Shown here in pieces: positions 1 to 14,900 of a stretch of 64,000 nucleotides of DNA (positions are counted from its first letter, which is position 1; every line of letters begins with the position of its first letter). The notes under the pieces were generated by a model. The model did no database searches, was not told the DNA's origin, and saw only the letters and a list, made by a program, of their open reading frames with translations. Origin of the DNA: Lepidurus packardi (taxonomy: Eukaryota; Arthropoda; Branchiopoda; Notostraca; Triopsidae); assembly GCA_023053545.1 (NCBI GenBank), contig JAKZAN010000004.1, positions 7,502,001 to 7,566,000 on the forward strand, written 5' to 3'. The position numbers were made by a program, and so were the translations under genes.

Positions 1-2993
1 AATGACCATGTCCGTGTCGACAAAAGGGAGCAAGAAGGGGTCATATTGACGCAACAGCTGACGGCCACTTGACTCGTCACTTTGCTACATCGCGGAGGCT
101 ATTAAAGGCGTGTCTATATATGTGCACGTACGTGTGTGTATGTGTGTGGTGGTGTGCTGATTGAGAATGGGGCAACAGGAAGCAGACCATCGTTTTCAAT
201 TACTTCAGTCTGGGGTCAATAAAAAATGGCAAACAGTAACTCTCCTGACCTTAATAAAAAAAGAAAATAAAGAGAGAAAAATCTAATGTCTCAGCTCGGC
301 TTTCACCACTCTTCTTCCATTTACTTAAGCGAACGCGGACAAAGCCGTACGTGACGACGGCAAAAGATAGATTCGGACGTGGGACTATCCGATATAATTG
401 GAAAAGCTATTTGTCTCTCCGTAGGAGGGCTCCTTACGCGAGTTTACTGGATTCACTGGACATTGCTGAAGATTTTCCTTTTCGCTCGCATCCTAACACA
501 AGGCGAATGCCAATGCCAACAAAATCGACTTTATTGCTTAACTTCAAGAACCTTTCCAAGGTTAATAATTTCCCTGGTAAAATAAAAACAATTTTACTTT
601 ACCTAGACAGCCAGCTCTTCTCTTTAGAAGCCCTCGCAAACTTCTTGACGGAGCAATATAAGCGTAAGCGCAGCTTGAAGCTCTGTAAAAGAAAATGCTA
701 AGCCGCTTTCGATTTAAGTAAGAAAATAAAAAGAGATCAAATAAAAGAAGAATATCCGAATAGATTTCATGGCGAATCACCTGCGCCAAAAGGAGGTTAG
801 AGAGCAGAAAAAATGGTTTGTAGCGTAAACGAATATACGCAAGACTGGATGCTCTGTCGATAAGCTAACAATAAGGAATTTAACATTCAATCCCGGCTGG
901 CAGCAGAACCACAATTCATAACTACCCATCTGCTTTATACTGCACTTTATATATGCACATGTTACACGCAATGGAAGTACTCTGCAGCGAAGTTAAACAA
1001 GATATAAAGCAGTTGGAGCAAGTTAACCCCCCTCCCCCCTTTCCCTTATAGTAACGGGATCTTGCTGTTCACAACAACCGTTCTTGATCCCCAACTGCTG
1101 ACCCGATCTTAATGAAACACAAGTCAAACAAATCATCAGCAGCACCAATTTCTTCTCCAAAAACTTCCGATTGAACCAACTTTCCAAAACACATTTACTC
1201 TTCCTGTCAATCCCCTCTTTTAGCTTATTTAAAACTACATAATCTACCTAGCGGGACCGAAAAACAGCGTTTCGAAGAGCTTCTTAACGTCAGGAAGGGC
1301 AAAGCTTGGTAAAAATCAGTGTGTGACAGCATAAGTTCCTGCTTGAGCAGGTAAACTTGCATGGTACATGAAAACGTAAAAAAAAAAAGTTATCGCAGAC
1401 TCCTAGGTTAGGTCTACTGAACACTGTTACCTTACATTAGCACTCTGCCCAACATCCTTTTTATTAATTCCAGAGCTATACAACGGGTTCTCGAGCAAAG
1501 TCAAGACAGACAGATTGCAGAATATCAACGGTGCAAGTACTGAAGCTCGCTCGCTATTTCTCTCTCTGTGTGGTTCTAGTGCGGGGCAAGTTCTTCGTTA
1601 TTGACATAAACTGGTCGGTCGCAAAGTCTCTGGGACGCCAAAACTTAAAGAGAATTAAGGGAGCAACTTGCAAATCTCACTTTCCCCTTTCTGTCTCTCG
1701 CTCTGTCTTCTCTTACCATGCTTACGCATCTGCTCAGATCGAGACAGATGAATACCCACGACTAATTACGTTCCTCTCATTTTCCTAGATTTTGATCCCT
1801 GACGTGAGGAAAAAAGTAACACAAGTCTGTTTCCTGAAAATTAATAAGCTTTTCTACCAAGTTGGACTGGACTTACCCGCCCCCTTAAAAAGTAAAAGAT
1901 AAATAAATAGAAGAGACTAAACGTATACTTGTTCCACATCAAAACCATGTTACCTTCCTCATAAAACACACTTTTAAAGCCTTTTAATAACCCATGTAAC
2001 TCGCCCCCTGCGTTACTCCCCTCCCAGGATTGAGAAGAAAAGAAGTTGGAAGAAAGAGGAACATTCTTACGGACCCTGCGAGGATCAAGGCAAAGTTGCT
2101 GGGCATAAACAGGCAACGCGAGCTTCATTATGTGTTCTCAGGAATCAGAATCGACTCATTTTCTGGGAGCTTCTTTCTTTTCTTCCGTCAGTGGGCTACT
2201 AACGAGCTCCCTATTCAGAACACTGCGTCTACAGTTGTCACTTGGACTCTTAAGACTTCTTTTCCTCCGTTTCCATTGTAATGGTACCCAAAACAGCGAA
2301 CGATGAGAAAGCGATTCATTTGCTTTCTATAATATTCCCCAATGTTCTTCTTCGAAACAGGATTCAGAAGCCCCATCTTTTCTCAGAGTGGGTTCACAAT
2401 AACCCATATTGGTAAAATTTGAAAACTTCTTTCTTTTTTTTTTGCGCTTTCTTTGGTAGCCTAGGAAAGATAAATCAAATTGGCTGGAAACGAATGGTTC
2501 TGTTGTGAATGCTTAAAATATTATCCACCCCGAGTACGAAACGAGAAAAACAGAATAGACCTAAGAAGTTCTTTTTTGAGTCGCCTTTCACGAAGCCCAT
2601 GTTGAAAGGTAACCCTGTAACCTTTCAGCTGAAGGTTCAAAGTGCAGAGTTTGGTGGGACGAACGTAACGTACTATACCTTGGAAGAGATTTGGTCAATA
2701 CACATACATGCAGCTGTTTCCTTAACGGAAACTATTCAGAACTTTCGCATCGTAGTTAATAGACTAGACAACTGTCTTCCGGGCTAAACTTTCTCTAAGA
2801 GTTCAAACTCGCGTTGTCGCGCGCAAAATGCAAACAAATATCCAACGTGTATCACCTTCATAGTCGCAGAGCTAATTTCCCTCTTCATAAGACCCTAAGC
2901 TCCCCTCGCAGTAGTCTTAACTTAACGGTTATAATTAACGATCAGCTCCAAAGATTCCAGCAAGATACAATTAGACAAGATTTTATCTCCTAC
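1..2993. other. Dystrophin intron (continues beyond window)
   Basis: The interval lies downstream of the GTAGGA donor that follows exon 40. No spectrin, WW or other coding segment could be found on either strand, and no repeat with clear ends. It is taken as intron; its acceptor is outside the window. Confidence 0.7.
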
Positions 2994-5900
2994 CTGTAAC
3001 TGACGTTGCAGCATTTCTTTAGGTTTTCGCGTCCCTGGACCGAAGGTGTCCACTTCCATTTCCAACGATTCCAACGCATTTTCCGCATCTGACATCCAGA
3101 CTTGGAATTTGTCAATAGAACGATCCAAATTGTGCAAAGAGCCCATAGCAGAATTTAACACTTTGCCACGTGCCATGACTCTGTAAAATGTAAAGAGAGT
3201 AATCTTCAAACATTCATTGATTGCCGAATAGTACATGATCAAAGCACCGGTTTTTAGAATCTAAATATTATTACAAAGACCAACTTTGTCCCGGTACAGT
3301 GTTAGTTTAGTATACCAGCGCGTTAGCAACTCTATCCACCACCTAGTGGCAGACATTTAAACCAAAATTCGAACGTACCCTGATTGTAGTGCCGAAGAAC
3401 GTTGCTGGAGGGCGCTTACGGCGCGGTTCACTCTCAAAACGTCGTCATGCGGATAGGAGGTCTGCAATCGTTGACGGAATTGATTCAAACTGTCCAATTG
3501 ATGCTGAATTTGTTGCGACTCGCTCGTCAGAGACTGCAAAAAATTAAAAAGGAATAATAATACATGTTTATCACACAAATTTAATCGTGAGAACTAGGCG
3601 ATTTGACGTCTGCATGCAAAACTAAATGAATAGATAAGAATCACAACTAAATACGTCTCTTACTTAACGAACAGCTAACCCAATAAGCTGGCTATGGAAC
3701 TCGAGCACGAAAATTGGGTATAAACACGCTAGTGTCTTAGGCCCATGCGGGCTAAACAGAACGTATTTCTGCCCTATTTCTTTAAACTCTTCAAGATAAC
3801 AAGGTGAAAAGGGGGCGTGTTAGCGGGTTATTCCAGGTCTCAAGCATAGGCAAGGGCTCGAGAAAAAAAGACCCCAAGGGGGCTCTTCACGCTCTTCACG
3901 CATGCAGACCTCCTGTTTCCTCGTGTATACAGAAACCCGCCCCTCTCTTAACATTTCTTTCGCTCTTTTCTAATACTCCGTTTCGAAAATTCCTCCCTTG
4001 AACACACTATAGCCTACGTGTGCGAAGCAACGAAAAAGCGGGAAAGTCTCTATTCTCACCCAGAGTAGGTAAAACAAGAATTTTGACAAGCGTTGAGGAA
4101 GATCTCATCAGCGAGATCAAGCTCCCAGACGTTGCTATGCAGATTTGCAAAGCGAAGAAAAAAGCCAAACGCCAAGAATTTTGCAAGAGAAAAAATCGCA
4201 AGTATGCATCAAAAGATTCCCTAACTTTTTTTTTATTTCATCCCAACATTGTTGGTTGCATTATTTATTTACACCTTGATTTGTTGTTAAAAGTTCATCA
4301 ACAAAAACTTAACGAGAGACTTTTCCTAACTTATTTCTATGCGGCCTGCAAAACTCCATGTCAATCCGTGACGTGAAGACTTTTCCTCGTGCTGTTAAGG
4401 AAAAGAACGGAGGAGCTTATCAAGGGGTCGCCGGTAAATCGAGTCACGCTCAAGCTATTGTCCCCTGCGTGACTTCGATACTCAAATCGTCTTAACTCTT
4501 TGCATCGAAGGACCCACATCCTTCCGTTTTTCTTTCTTTTTTGTCTTCTTCGTTATTTTCTTTTTTTTTACGGCTCAAGATAGTTCCAAGTGAGTAGTAG
4601 AACATAACTTCCCCCAGCTCCTGGTTCCTATCTATGCAAACAGTCTTAGTTTTATCCGACCACATCAGTCCAAATCCCTTGCAGAATTCCCCGTCTCTCC
4701 AAAGGATTTGGCAAGTTAGGGACGAGAGTCTGGCTTCGTGCATCTGGCCGTACTTACTAATTGACACATCAAGACCGCGGAAACTCGAAATACTGGTATA
4801 CATAATGTTGAACTTAGTTGAAAAAGAAATCCGTAACTCGAGATTACTGGTGTATATAAAGTTGAAGTTTTAAATAAAAGTTTGTCTTTACCTTATGCTC
4901 TCGCTGCTGCGATTCCAACAGATCTGCTGAGCTTCCCACGGGCACCAACTTTTGCATTCTGGCTTCCAGTCGCTGCACTTGCTGTTCCACTTCCTGGCGT
5001 TTGCTTTCAAAACGCTGCGAATCCGACAATAGGGCGTCCAATTGGGCTCGTCTAGAGGTAACTGCAGCTGCTGTTTCTTCCCAATGCTCGCGTAATTTGG
5101 TTACTATTTTGGATTATACACACGAAAAACAGTCTCGTCATTAGTGTCCACTTCGCTAACCTGAACTTAACATTGCATGCGTTTTAATCCACTCGGCATC
5201 ACGAAGTCACGCACTGAAAACTACAACTGTTTTAGTTAGTAAGGGGTGATTCAGGCCAAAATGCAATCAATCAACGTCACAACTCTTCCACTTTTCCCCT
5301 CTAAAACGCGTCGAAAGAGGAAAAGCACATGTACCGAATTGCTATGCGATGTTTCCCCGAGTAATGTCCCCTGGAATACAGGGAAGAACTAATTTTACGC
5401 CCTTTCCATTCCCCTTTTACTTCCTTCAATCGACTAAGCTCCACCCACTTAAGTTACAAGCCTACTACAGACGATTTACTATCTATTTTTTCTCTTAAAA
5501 AAATCGCATCCATTAGTAAGTTGACATTCACGGAATCCGAGATGTCCTACTAAATGCAAAATACGTTTCGCTTTGTAATAAATAATAGAATCCTTTCATT
5601 TAGTATTCGCCTTATCTTTCTTGTACATTTCCTAACATAAGACTTGGGCGCTTTTGCGTTACTTCTATTAGTAAAAAAAAACCACGTCTATTAGTAAGTT
5701 GACAGTTGATTTTTACTAGATGCAAAATTCGTTTCGTTTTGTAATAAATAACTAAATCCTTCCACCTACTGTTCGCCTTACTTTTCTCCTACATTACCTT
5801 GCACAAGACTTGAACACTTTTGCTTTTTTGTAGTGAGGTTTGGAGTCGGCGCGCTGGCATTTACTTGAAAAATTCAACGCATAATAAGTTAGGACAGAAC

Positions 5901-8900
5901 GCGAAGATTGAGTCCTTGGCCAGACACCGGGCCCCTGTCTTGCAAGCCCCGTTTAGCATATTCTCATTGATCGCACCCGTACCCAAGAACACATCCTTCC
6001 TTTTCTTTCGACAAAAAACGTTATAGCTTCTCCTAACGTGTTCTGATATACAAAAAGCAACCCTTTCATCTGCACCTTTCTTCCCGAAACCCCCAAAACA
6101 AACTTTTGTTTTATTTCTTCTGGCTTTCTCGTCTATTTATGTAATGCCCATGTTAAGAAAGTACTCGCAATCCCCTTTCTGGGTAACCAACGTTGAACTG
6201 GATTGGATTCTGATAGTACTTTCTTTACTTCATACAAAAGCCTACAGCGGGAAGAAGCTTATTATTGGCTCTATTTCTGAAGCCAGCAGTCTTAATAGAT
6301 CCTGACATGTCTTTTGGTATTTAAATCCCGAGTCAACCAACTCCAAGCCCAACTCTGCTATGCACTATTAACAAACAAGACAGCTGTCTCGAAAGTAATG
6401 GGAACGAGCTACACAATAACGCTATTTTTTTACCCCTTTTTGCCTACGGTTAAAACATGTAGTTAGTCTAACGCTATACTGATTTAATGGTGCTGTACCT
6501 GCTATCTTCTATGTCCACAAAGTATCTTTTAATGTAAAACAAAAATTTATCTTTTACAAAAAAAACCCTGTAAATTGGATGGAATTCATTACTGAAATGG
6601 AAGAAAAAATACAAATAAGGTATTACAAAACAGCGTTAGTGCAGGCAGTCAGTTCCTGGTAGTTTTTATTACTGGATGGAATAGTACTTCTCGTGCTGCC
6701 GTAAGTAGGAAGCATTTAACTTCGCTTGGTTCTTCCCTTTCCTCTGCCAGTTCCGTTCTGTGTTTGCCTTGAACGTAGTCCTTTCCTGTCGTCTTGTGGA
6801 ATCAAGAGCGGTCCCTACTATCTACGCATTTCTTCGAAACAGCGTTTTTTTGTTGTTTGTTTTTTTAAATCGTCCTTCTTAAAATATGATCCAAAAAAAA
6901 GTTTTGAATTCCGTGCAACGGAAGATTAGTGAACTTCTAAGAACCGAAAGTACATCATAACGCCGTCCGCAACTGCTAAAAACATAAGACAGTGAAAAGA
7001 TCTCGACCAGAGAAAAACTCACTTAAAAAGAGCCCTAATTAACAAACAGGAGTAGGCTTACTACCTTTTACCTGCTGCGCTGTGTTTGAGCAAAAGGGGA
7101 AAGCGAGTGTTTGTTCGCCGTGCACGGGAGGGAGGGAATGGATCGACGTAAGAGATGGGGCAGGACTAGAAAGGTGCCAAAAGCATACCTCGGGCTTTCT
7201 CGGCTAGCAAAGCAAGTTGGATCAATACAGTAGGCACACACACACACAGCCCCAGCACTACAGCACCCAGCACAGGACAACTCTACCCCTCCCACTAATA
7301 CCCGCACGCCCCTTTTACATCTTCCGGTACTTTTTCTTCTTCTTCTGTGCCTCTCTGCAGCACTTACTCACATCACACACTCTTATCTTTTCTCTCGCTG
7401 ACTCTTTTTACTGACTGCAACAAAACTTGCCCCGAAGGGAAACCTTTCCGGCGACGCCTAATTTAAAGGCAAACGAAAGTCATGAACCGGAATGCGGAAT
7501 CCGGAATCCCAGGTTCGGAACTTTCCTGGACTAATACCCGCGACTACTGTATAGAACTCAACTCTCATCCACGTTCTTCCCGGCACTTGGGGAACTACAC
7601 CTATACGGTAAAACATGCACGTGAGAACCAACCAGATGCGAGTCAGCACACGTCAAAAGCGGATATTGAGTTATAGTTGGATATATATTATTAGTTACAA
7701 AGAAGGAAGAGGTTGGTCCAAAAAAAAATCTTGTCTGACAGTAACTACACGTGCTAATTTTCCAACCTACGGCACAAAATTTGTTTGTTTTTCGGATTTG
7801 TTTTTTTTTACCTCGTAGACAGGTCCGCAAGTGATAGAGTAATGGAGGAAGTGAAGGAAAATTGGGACCTAATTGGCACCAAGGGAAAAGTATGGCGATA
7901 TGGATAATAGCCAACAAAAGAAGAGAGGAGAAACATATTAGTCAGTGTTTTCTCTTCCGATACGTACTTCGATTTTTCCAAATACAATTATCCGAGAAAA
8001 ACTAATAGCACTATACATCTCTACATACAGTAAATGGAGAGGAAAGTAAGAGCTATACAGAGAGCGAAAAAAAAGAGGCAGGACAAAACACAATTTCTTG
8101 TTAAAGGTTCTAATAGGCTCCATAGGGCTTTTTATATACGTTATTAGCCCCGGACAAAGTGACTTTTGACACGTGTACCTTAAAGTATTTCTTTTTCTTT
8201 CTAACAATTCCGTTCTGGTAATGGATGTGGCTTAGTAAAACTTAACGACCGCTTTTGAAAACACCTCCTCAAGTAACCCAGAAATCGAGATAAACAATTT
8301 GGATAACGTAATGTTGCGGATAATCTCGCAAAAACTATTGATTCTTTACGGAATCAAGAGGCAAAAAAATGCACTAACCCCACAGAATAAATGCGTTGGA
8401 AAGGCTTCCAGATTTGCACTGTCGACGAAAGGTGAATGCGAAAATGGCGGTCCCAGTTTTTATGCCAAGGAAGTCCTATATTAAGGGTTTTAGTCTGTTA
8501 CTGCACGTTTTGGCAGTGTGTTGGAAACACAGGAATAGGGCTTTGATCAACCCTAGTGTCAATAAAGCGGAACTTGATGGGTTTTTAAGACAGATGAGCG
8601 CTCCGAGCGTCATGTGCTCCTTACACAACCGTAAGCGAATCCGAACGTAATGACCCCCTCCATACCATTATAGACGCCGAAGTTAAAGGTAAAAGGGGAA
8701 CAAAATAAAAAAACTCTAAGAAAGAGGGGAGGGGGATTCATCTTTCGTGGTTTCCTATTTGCGAAACGAGAATGCATATAATCCTCCGGATCATAATTCC
8801 TCGGCTTTGCTGAACACTTAATCAAACTAATACACTCTCGGTCAGGAAACTAATACACTCCAGCCGCATCGCTCCTCGAGTTTACACAGATCTTATCTTA

Positions 8901-11900
8901 TAGGACAATAGCCAACGAAAACTAACTTGGTCTTAATAATAACCCATACAATTTAGTTTCGAGTTGCACGTTTCTTTTCTTCGAATGGCGATGTAGTAAC
9001 TGAATTAAACTAAAAAAGAAAGAAATTTCAAACAAATAGAATCACGTAGCTTTCTGATGTCAGGTACGTATTATTTTTTCATGCTACACTGGAGCTTTGT
9101 TTACTGTTTTAAGCATTGATACAAACAGAAACCGTGGTAACCAGCATGAATAAGCCAGACCATGACACGTCTATGACGTCATGACCACAAGTTTGCATGT
9201 CAACAAGTGGTACACGGATGCTCTAAACAATTTGAATGAAAATCAATCAATTGTGCTTCGAATCACGTAGGTTACAAGAATCCATCGAAACCTGAACGTG
9301 TGATTTTGGTAAATATGGCCATTTATAGCTGACTTGAATTACATGTAAGTACTGGTGATCTTTGCCATAAAGAACTCGAAAGTGTAAGTCGGAAAATTTG
9401 AGAAACTTGTTTGACAGCAGAGAGTTAAAAGCAGGAGACGTAGTCATTGAGCTAACACAATAAAGAAAGAAATATAAAATAAACAGAATCACGTAGCTTT
9501 TCGACGTCAAAAAGGTAGCAGTTTTTCACCCTACCCTTGGAACTTTGCTTACTATTTTGTGCATGGAAGTAAACAGAAACCGTTATATCCAGTACGGTTA
9601 AACCAGAAACGTCTATGACGTGATGACCATAAGTTTGCATGCCAATAACTCGTGAACGGCTGCTATAACAATTTGAGATTCAAATAAATTCAATGTCCTT
9701 TGAACCATGTAGGTTATAGGAATCCATCCAAACCTTAACGTGTGGTGTTGGTGAATATTGCCGTTTATAGCTGAAAAGTTACGTGTAACTATTGCTGATC
9801 TCCGCCGTAAAGAACTAGAAAGTGCAACTCGGGAAGTTCGAGAAACTTGTTTGACAACAGAGCTAGAAAGAGAAGTTTTTGTAAGCAACGGAAAAATTCA
9901 CACGGCACAAGGGGCTTATGACAGTCTTTTACATGACGTATCGCCTCAAGTCTCTAAAGCTTCTCGTTTAGAGACGCCGAGTGAGATAACGAAGGAGAAA
10001 TACAATTTTACATACAGAAAAGAGTCAGATTGGTTAACCTCTGAAACAAAAAAATAAGAAAAAAAAATATTTTTCAGAAGCCTATATGGTGGCCTCGGCT
10101 CGTTGATATTGTCGCCCAAAACCATCTTACACGTTGTGAATTATTAATGCAATATCCTGGGCGAAGAACATCAGCCCCCTAGCTAGCTTAAATGTAAAAA
10201 AAAAGAAACGAAGACAAATCGAAACCTACTCCCGGCACCCTTTTTCGTTCACGTTTTCTTCGCCCTCAACCCCAAATCGACTTGGCCAGGCAAAGGCGAA
10301 AAGTAAGAAAAGTGGGGAAAAGATTAAGTAAATTCAACTTGGGTTCCGCAATTGAGCGACCAAATGAAAAATCACTTCCATTTCACAGCTTCTTTACCCC
10401 CCACCATTCTTACCAGTCCCTAGTCTTCTCTATGAATCCCCCAAAATAAGAAAAAAAAATAAGGAAAAAAGAAGAAAGAAAGCTCCAGATCAGATTCCTT
10501 CACAGGTTCTCAGCTTCCTGACTACGTTACCTTAGCTTCTTTATTCCCCCTCGTTTCCTTCAATATCACCTCGACAAAAGCGGGAACCCAGATGGGCTCA
10601 GCTCAGCTGCACCGAGTTACATAACTTCCTCTAAAACTCCAGTGTCACTATTTTCAAACGGTAATCTCGGGACAGAAATATGAAGAAAGAAGTAAGAAAG
10701 TACCTCACACTGTATACTAAGAAAGAGACAACGGAAAAGATACTGGGACGAGAAGAAAGTGTCATTTTGTTCATAAAAATAAAAGAGGCGATGGCGAGAG
10801 CAATTGAGGTGTTTTCATCATCAGGAAACGTAGCGCTCGAAGACTACAAAGCTCCAAAAGAAAACTGATAACGGGAGAAGGAAGCGGAGGACCCACACCC
10901 CATCTTTTTATATGACGCCGGTCATTTCGAGCTAATGACCTGAGCCACATCCAATATCACCCACCAGATATAACGCTTGCTATAGACTGTTACTCTGCGC
11001 CACAACATATCTTTGGCGGAAATAAATATCGCCAAATATTTATTTTCAAGAATATTTCTTGTCGCTTTCGTCTCATTCTTTCTTTCTTCTTACACACTGT
11101 AAGGCAATTAAACTATAAATACGACTGGCCAGATTCAATTAGCCAACACCTGCAGACGTAACTTGGTTCAACGACCACGAAAAAAAGAAAGAAATATTCC
11201 AAATTGCATGTCAGCTTAGGCAGACAGGTCCTAAAGATTCCATTAAACACGTCATTTTCCTCTCCGCTGAACCAATCAAGTATACCCTGAGCACGACGAA
11301 AAATACAGGAAAGAATAAAAAAAATATTTCTTACCTTTCGCTTGCAGTTGTTGCCGTGGCCCATCTTCTTTTAACCCTTCAGCAGTCTGCACCAGTTCGT
11401 CCAATTGCGGTTTCTTTTGCTCCAGTTCATGCAACACACTCTGCAAAAAAATGAACAAAAAATTAGCGATTCCAAGAAAGAATTTATCGATAACAGCCAG
11501 TAAAGGTATGCGAGCAAAAAAAAAAAAAAAAAAAATCACGCCCAGTGCCAGAATCCAACTTCTGCGATAAAACCACCCCCAATTCTTTTTTTTTTGCCGG
11601 ACACGACACAATACCGAAAAAACTGCTATATCTCGTACAGCTTGCCACTGAATCTTCCTTTTTTTTGCTGATTTTCTCTTGTTTTTTTTATGACCATTGC
11701 TAGCTAAAAGATCGATGAGTCCTGTCCAGCAAAGCATGGCCTGTACCTGCCACCAAAATATTTAGCGCAAAACTACAGGAACGCTTGTACAAACACAAAA
11801 AGAAAAAAAAAAAAAACTTTCTTTTCGATTTGTTTTTCCCGTTTAGTTTTGTTTGTTTCTTTTTACTTTATAGCGGTGCTGCAAAGTATCGGATGGATGC

Positions 11901-14900
11901 CAACTGCGCTCACCCATCATCACAATCCATGTCCATTCCACATGTTCTATCCAGAACACTGGCTGTCAACCAGTAACCTGTCTCTTGCTTTAAGACTATC
12001 GACTTCACCGATCAATCAATGCAACCCACCACAATGCACAAGGAACGATTTCCTCCTCCCCTTCTGCGGGAAACCCAAGATAAAAAATAAATTCTCCCTC
12101 AACGTAGGCAATCCATCTTTAAACCCTGGAAAATCTCTACCCAAATGTGTAGAATGCGTATATATATAGAGAGAGACAGAAGCCACTAAGAAACCCACCT
12201 TGTATGCAATCTTAACTCATTGACCATGCATACTGAGCTTTCCTACTAGTCTACAAGGTGTTCTAGCCCCCTAGTCGACGCTTTTTGGGATGTCATACGA
12301 CGCTTGCGCTTCGATTCCGACGTCGTCGACGTCGTTTGGTAGCAGAAGGCAACCTCTATCTCTCTCTCCTCTCTGTCTACCTTTGGAACCCCCCTTCCTC
12401 CCCTCTCCCAGCCCGCACAGAACACCGAAAATAATAATAATAAAACAAGAACAAAAGATTTCTTGGTTTAGGATAGAAAATGCATCCATTTCTATGGCAT
12501 GATTACCTGTGGCAGGGTCTAAGTTTAGGAGAAAAATGACACACCCTGGAATATATATACACTCCTTAATTGACTCCATTTGTCATACATTTCACACGTT
12601 TTGACACTCCTGCCAGAAATGAAAAATGCTTGTCGCTTGTGCATTTTCTAAGAAAAACAATGCGCGAAGTGTTCTCCGCATCCCAGGATACAGAGAACAT
12701 AATCATACGATAGGAACTTTCCAAAAACAACTCCTTATTAAGGAGAAAGGAGCCTGGATTTGAGAATGCTATGGAAAAGCCGCGGCGTTTAATCTTTCAG
12801 ACAACTGGCAAGGATATTAAACACACGGCCAGGATTGATCGAGTTTGCCTCTATACCGCAAGACACATGCAAGCAATTTTCAAGGCGATGATCAAGTATA
12901 CGAGAAAGGCATCGTGTGCTGTGTGTGTGTAACGGGGGTTAAAGAAAGGCGTGTTTTGGCTGAGCAGCAATTTTGACCAAGCTCTACCAAAGTGCAACAC
13001 GTTCTCTGATATATACATTAGAACATGACAGTCTTAATAAGCCTTACTTTTCGTGATTCCTTGCTTTGGCACTTTGCTTTCACATAAAAAAAAATCCGAG
13101 GCGCAGTTTGCTACAAAGTGACACACGAATGACCTTGGCGAGGACCAAAAGTTCGCCAAAGTAAGCAAGAGAATAACACGTGCTCGATTCCACTTTGATA
13201 CTGATCATCCAAATTGCCAATACTTTTTGAGAGGCACATTCAACACACACACAACGAACGACTCTGAAACGGATCATTCATCGTATGGTATGAGATTACA
13301 GCCTGCACCACATGTCATATTAAAATGTGCTGCCAAGAAAGGATGTGGAGATATATTAAAAAAAAAAAAAAAAAAAAATCCTCTCCCATACCATAGTGCC
13401 TGTACTCGTCTTTGTACACTATTGAAGCTCAGGAACGAGCCATATTCTCGCATATTTCCGCTCCATTTTAGCCAAAAGATTGCTGGCTCCTCAAAAATGT
13501 ACGAGAACTTTCCCCTCGACTTTTCACTCTTTTTATCTCTTCATTTCTCTTTAAAAAAAATTTGGGGTGGGAGGTACGCCTCCCGTATACCTTTGCTTAT
13601 TGACGGGAAAGAATCACAGATGGCACTGATGTTTATTATTGTTTTTCGAAAACCTTGCGTAAGAGAGAAAGAAAGAATAAGAAACAGACGCTAATTGCCG
13701 AAAAGTTTCTACGCCTTTTTAGCTTTGAAAAGTGCAATTTGTCGTCACAGTTTGCTGTAGCAGCACAATGTCCCAAATCTAGTCGTTAAACTTTCGGAAC
13801 AAGATTTCTCGAAAACGGCTCATCAGATTTGAAAGCAAACTAAAACGAAAGTTTTCTTCTATTAGCAGCTAGTGCACAATCAAAGGATAGATATTTAGGT
13901 AACGTATTTCTCATGAATTCAAACTTCATTTGCATATTTCTAATTTATTACTCGTTGGAAAAAATTGTGCATTGGTTGTGCACTACTTGTTAGCAAGCTC
14001 AAGATTACTGTCAAAGAATTTTTTCATTAAATGCACCAGTTTCCTCAAAAAGTTGTTCCGAAATTCCCCACGCTAACCGCCTAAACCGAGCTAAGGTATA
14101 CCGGAGCCCTAAAGCGCAGCTTTTCGGGATAAAAGATTAGGCGAGTCTTACCTTCTGTTTCTCCAATAGCTGCAGGATATCTTCTTCGTCGCCTACTACA
14201 GCCACTTGCTGTTTGAGCATAGCCTCCAGTAACGTTAGCCAATCCCGAATCTACAAAAAGGCACAAATTTGAAAGAAATTGCCGACAGAAGAGGTTCTAC
14301 ATTATGTGTGTGTTGGTTCTGAGTAATTAAACGGAAAATAAAAAGAGAAAAAACGTGTTCTGAACCTGCAAAATGGATTTGTCCAAAGAGGCAACTAAGC
14401 TGCCTGCGGCTAACTGCGAGGACCTTATAGAACTGGAAGGCGTGCTCGGCGTGGTGGGCGTGCTGGGAGCGCTGGCTCGACTCAAGTTGGGCGACGGAGT
14501 AGATGCGAAAGGTGACTGAGTTTGGAAGCTGGATAAGGTCTGTTCCAATCCTTCCAATCCTGTAACACCCCCACAAAGAGAGGCATAATTTAGAAAGGTC
14601 GCTCGCATGAAAATGCCATAAGCAGAATTGTGCCTCTTCAAAAGGGCAAAGCAATCGTAAAAGAAAAGCATTAAAAATGAACATTTTACGACGGAAACTT
14701 ACGCAGTTTCGGCGAAGCGGCAGTCAGCTTAACGATGACGGTTTTTTGCTTCTGTAAGTAATCCACTTTGACTTGGATTTCATGAGGCACGTGCCCATTG
14801 ACTAACTTGCATTCGCTGTCCAATTTGGAATACCTGTTCATCACTTGCTGGATTTTGTCGTTCTTATTGATCTAGAAGTGGAAACCCGAAAGACAAAACG

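Larger units (their letters stand above)
5104..11334. other. Large dystrophin intron (6.2 kb)
   Basis: This lies between exons 37 and 38 of dystrophin, which join in phase 1. It contains a 178-bp tandem duplication (from 5512), a short CA run near 7234 and a 447-bp tandem duplication (9039-9880). I see no convincing nested gene or RNA gene. The remainder is unique-looking AT-rich sequence. Confidence 0.65.

Noticed and set aside
4020-4376. 118-codon plus-strand open frame in a dystrophin intron, Lys-rich
   Set aside because: There is faint resemblance to a transposase HTH linker but no second motif and no TIRs nearby. Treated as intron.
14235-14684. 149-codon minus-strand open frame
   Set aside because: Out of phase with dystrophin exon 35, which fits the gene in another frame with proper splice sites.
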